DNA of 64,000 bases from an uncultured Dokdonia sp. (GTDB lineage Bacteria; Bacteroidota; Bacteroidia; Flavobacteriales; Flavobacteriaceae). The notes beneath the pieces were generated by a model, which saw only the letters and a program-made list of their open reading frames with translations, made no database searches and was not told the DNA's origin. The stretch covers positions 248,001 to 312,000 of the forward strand of contig NZ_CANLNH010000001.1 in assembly GCF_947492535.1 (NCBI RefSeq), given 5' to 3'. Shown here one piece after another: positions 63,248 through 64,000 of this stretch (the stretch's first letter is position 1; the number at the start of each line of letters is the position of its first letter). A program made the position numbers and the translations under genes.

Positions 63248-64000
63248 ATGTTGCTCGTATATACCCATAAAATCACACCTAGAGTTACCTATATATTCAA
63301 ACATGTATGTACTAGAGTAATGGGGATTAAGGTGTCTTTTACTTCTAAAGTTGAAGACTTTATAGCGCATGATGGGCCTAAGTTATCATATACACAAAAG
63401 CAACTTGGGAACGAATTACATATTAGCGCTGTAGATCTTCTTTTTGAACAAGGAGTGATGGATGTAGACATCCAGTTACAAGATTGGGATGGAGTTCCTT
63501 GTTTTTTTGCATCTAAAAGTTCAGAAGCATTAGTACCCTATGATATCTTTGGAGCTGCTTTTTATATGTTGAGTAGATATGAAGAATATTTACCACATGT
63601 TAAAGATGCATTAGGGCGTTTTCCAGCAAGTGAAAGTATAGCGTATAAACATCATTTTTTAGATCGCCCCGTTGTAGATGAATGGATTAGTCGATTCAAA
63701 GAAGCTATAAGATCTTCTTTTCCTTCAGACAAAATAAAAGAATTGCAATTTGAAACCCAGGTTGTTGTAGATGTACCACAAGCGTATGCTTTTAGGAAAA
63801 TAGGATTTTTAAGAACAGTAGGAGGATATGGGCGTGATTTTATAAACTTTCGTTTAAAGCAAAATTTCATACGTACACAAGTATTATTAGGGTTACGGAA
63901 AGATCCTTTTGATATATTTAGTTGGTTAGTAAATGTACAAAAGCAATCATCATCACGATTTAAAGTATTCTTTGAGTTAGGCGATTATACAGAAGATAGT
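63248..64000 (+). CDS. Polysaccharide-deacetylase-family protein, N-terminal part
   Basis: ATG 63248 opens a frame that stays open to the window end (251 codons). It begins MLLVYTHKITPRVTYIFKH and includes DIFGAAFYMLSRYEEYLPH and GRFPASESIAYKH, a conserved N-terminal domain seen in Bacteroidota proteins annotated as polysaccharide deacetylases. The catalytic NodB domain, if present, lies beyond 64000. It starts 12 bp after radC. Confidence 0.75.
   Translation, partial: MLLVYTHKITPRVTYIFKHVCTRVMGIKVSFTSKVEDFIAHDGPKLSYTQKQLGNELHISAVDLLFEQGVMDVDIQLQDWDGVPCFFASKSSEALVPYDIFGAAFYMLSRYEEYLPHVKDALGRFPASESIAYKHHFLDRPVVDEWISRFKEAIRSSFPSDKIKELQFETQVVVDVPQAYAFRKIGFLRTVGGYGRDFINFRLKQNFIRTQVLLGLRKDPFDIFSWLVNVQKQSSSRFKVFFELGDYTEDS

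Noticed and set aside
1-64000. tRNA, rRNA, prophage, transposase or restriction-modification genes
   Set aside because: None was recognised on either strand.

Overview
The window looks like part of the chromosome of a marine member of the Flavobacteriaceae (Bacteroidota). DNA is AT-rich. Several promoters carry the Bacteroidota -7 box TAnnTTTG. There are secreted proteins with type IX (T9SS) C-terminal sorting domains, a GLPGLI/TonB-barrel pair, an N-acylated (ArgF'-type) arginine pathway and a kynurenine pathway. No rRNA, tRNA, CRISPR array, transposase or integrase was recognised. A 16-bp palindrome, CGCTTTCGCGAAAGCG, recurs through the whole window, in genes as well as between them.

Layout. 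0-1.2 kb: 3' part of a c-type haem protein. 1.3-10.6 kb (minus strand): a nine-gene arginine operon (GNAT, argG, argC, proC, argD, argF', argB, argE, argH) preceded by a short leader ORF that ends in four arginine codons, i.e. a probable transcription attenuator. 10.7-13.5 kb: a small conserved gene, an SbtA-type bicarbonate transporter and a divergent LysR regulator. 13.6-21.7 kb: GLPGLI protein plus TonB-type barrel, a Crp/Fnr regulator, a serine hydrolase and a LytS/LytTR two-component pair.

21.7-32.8 kb is a sulfur and respiration block: YeeE/YedE thiosulfate-type transporter halves, cytochrome bd (cydAB), an ICMT-like methyltransferase, DUF2892, a lipoprotein with a sterol desaturase, a persulfide dioxygenase-rhodanese fusion, a rhodanese lipoprotein, a TPMT-like methyltransferase, TauE and two Crp/Fnr paralogues (one broken by a stop codon). 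Five promoters here share the dyad GTRAC-N4-GTTAC, each centred exactly 36.5 bp from the end of its -7 box. This is the best candidate for an undescribed system: an autoregulated Crp/Fnr regulon that appears to couple sulfane-sulfur handling to membrane functions.

33-46 kb: meaB; two tandem copies of a module (tail-fibre-like secreted protein plus T9SS metalloprotease); a sigma/anti-sigma/DUF4097-like locus; a DUF3857 protein with an M23 peptidase. 45.9-47.4 kb is an accessory spot with a duplicated gene 3' end, a cassette-like hypothetical gene between inverted repeats, and remains of a duplicated HAD gene. 47.4-56 kb: HAD phosphatase, an orphan Imm53 immunity protein, the kynurenine genes (RidA-like, kmo, PaiB-like, kynU), MFS, queE and mpl. 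56-64 kb: several broken hypothetical genes, a ~205-bp tandem array built from the 3' end of a DUF1569 gene, radC, and the start of a polysaccharide-deacetylase-like gene cut by the window end.

Four genes carry a single disruption (two in-frame stops, two frameshifts at poly-A runs). The M23 and DUF1569 loci share an unusual architecture in which the gene's 3' end is repeated after an element starting GGGGTGGTTGTTT. All homology statements come from reading the sequence; no search or folding program was run.
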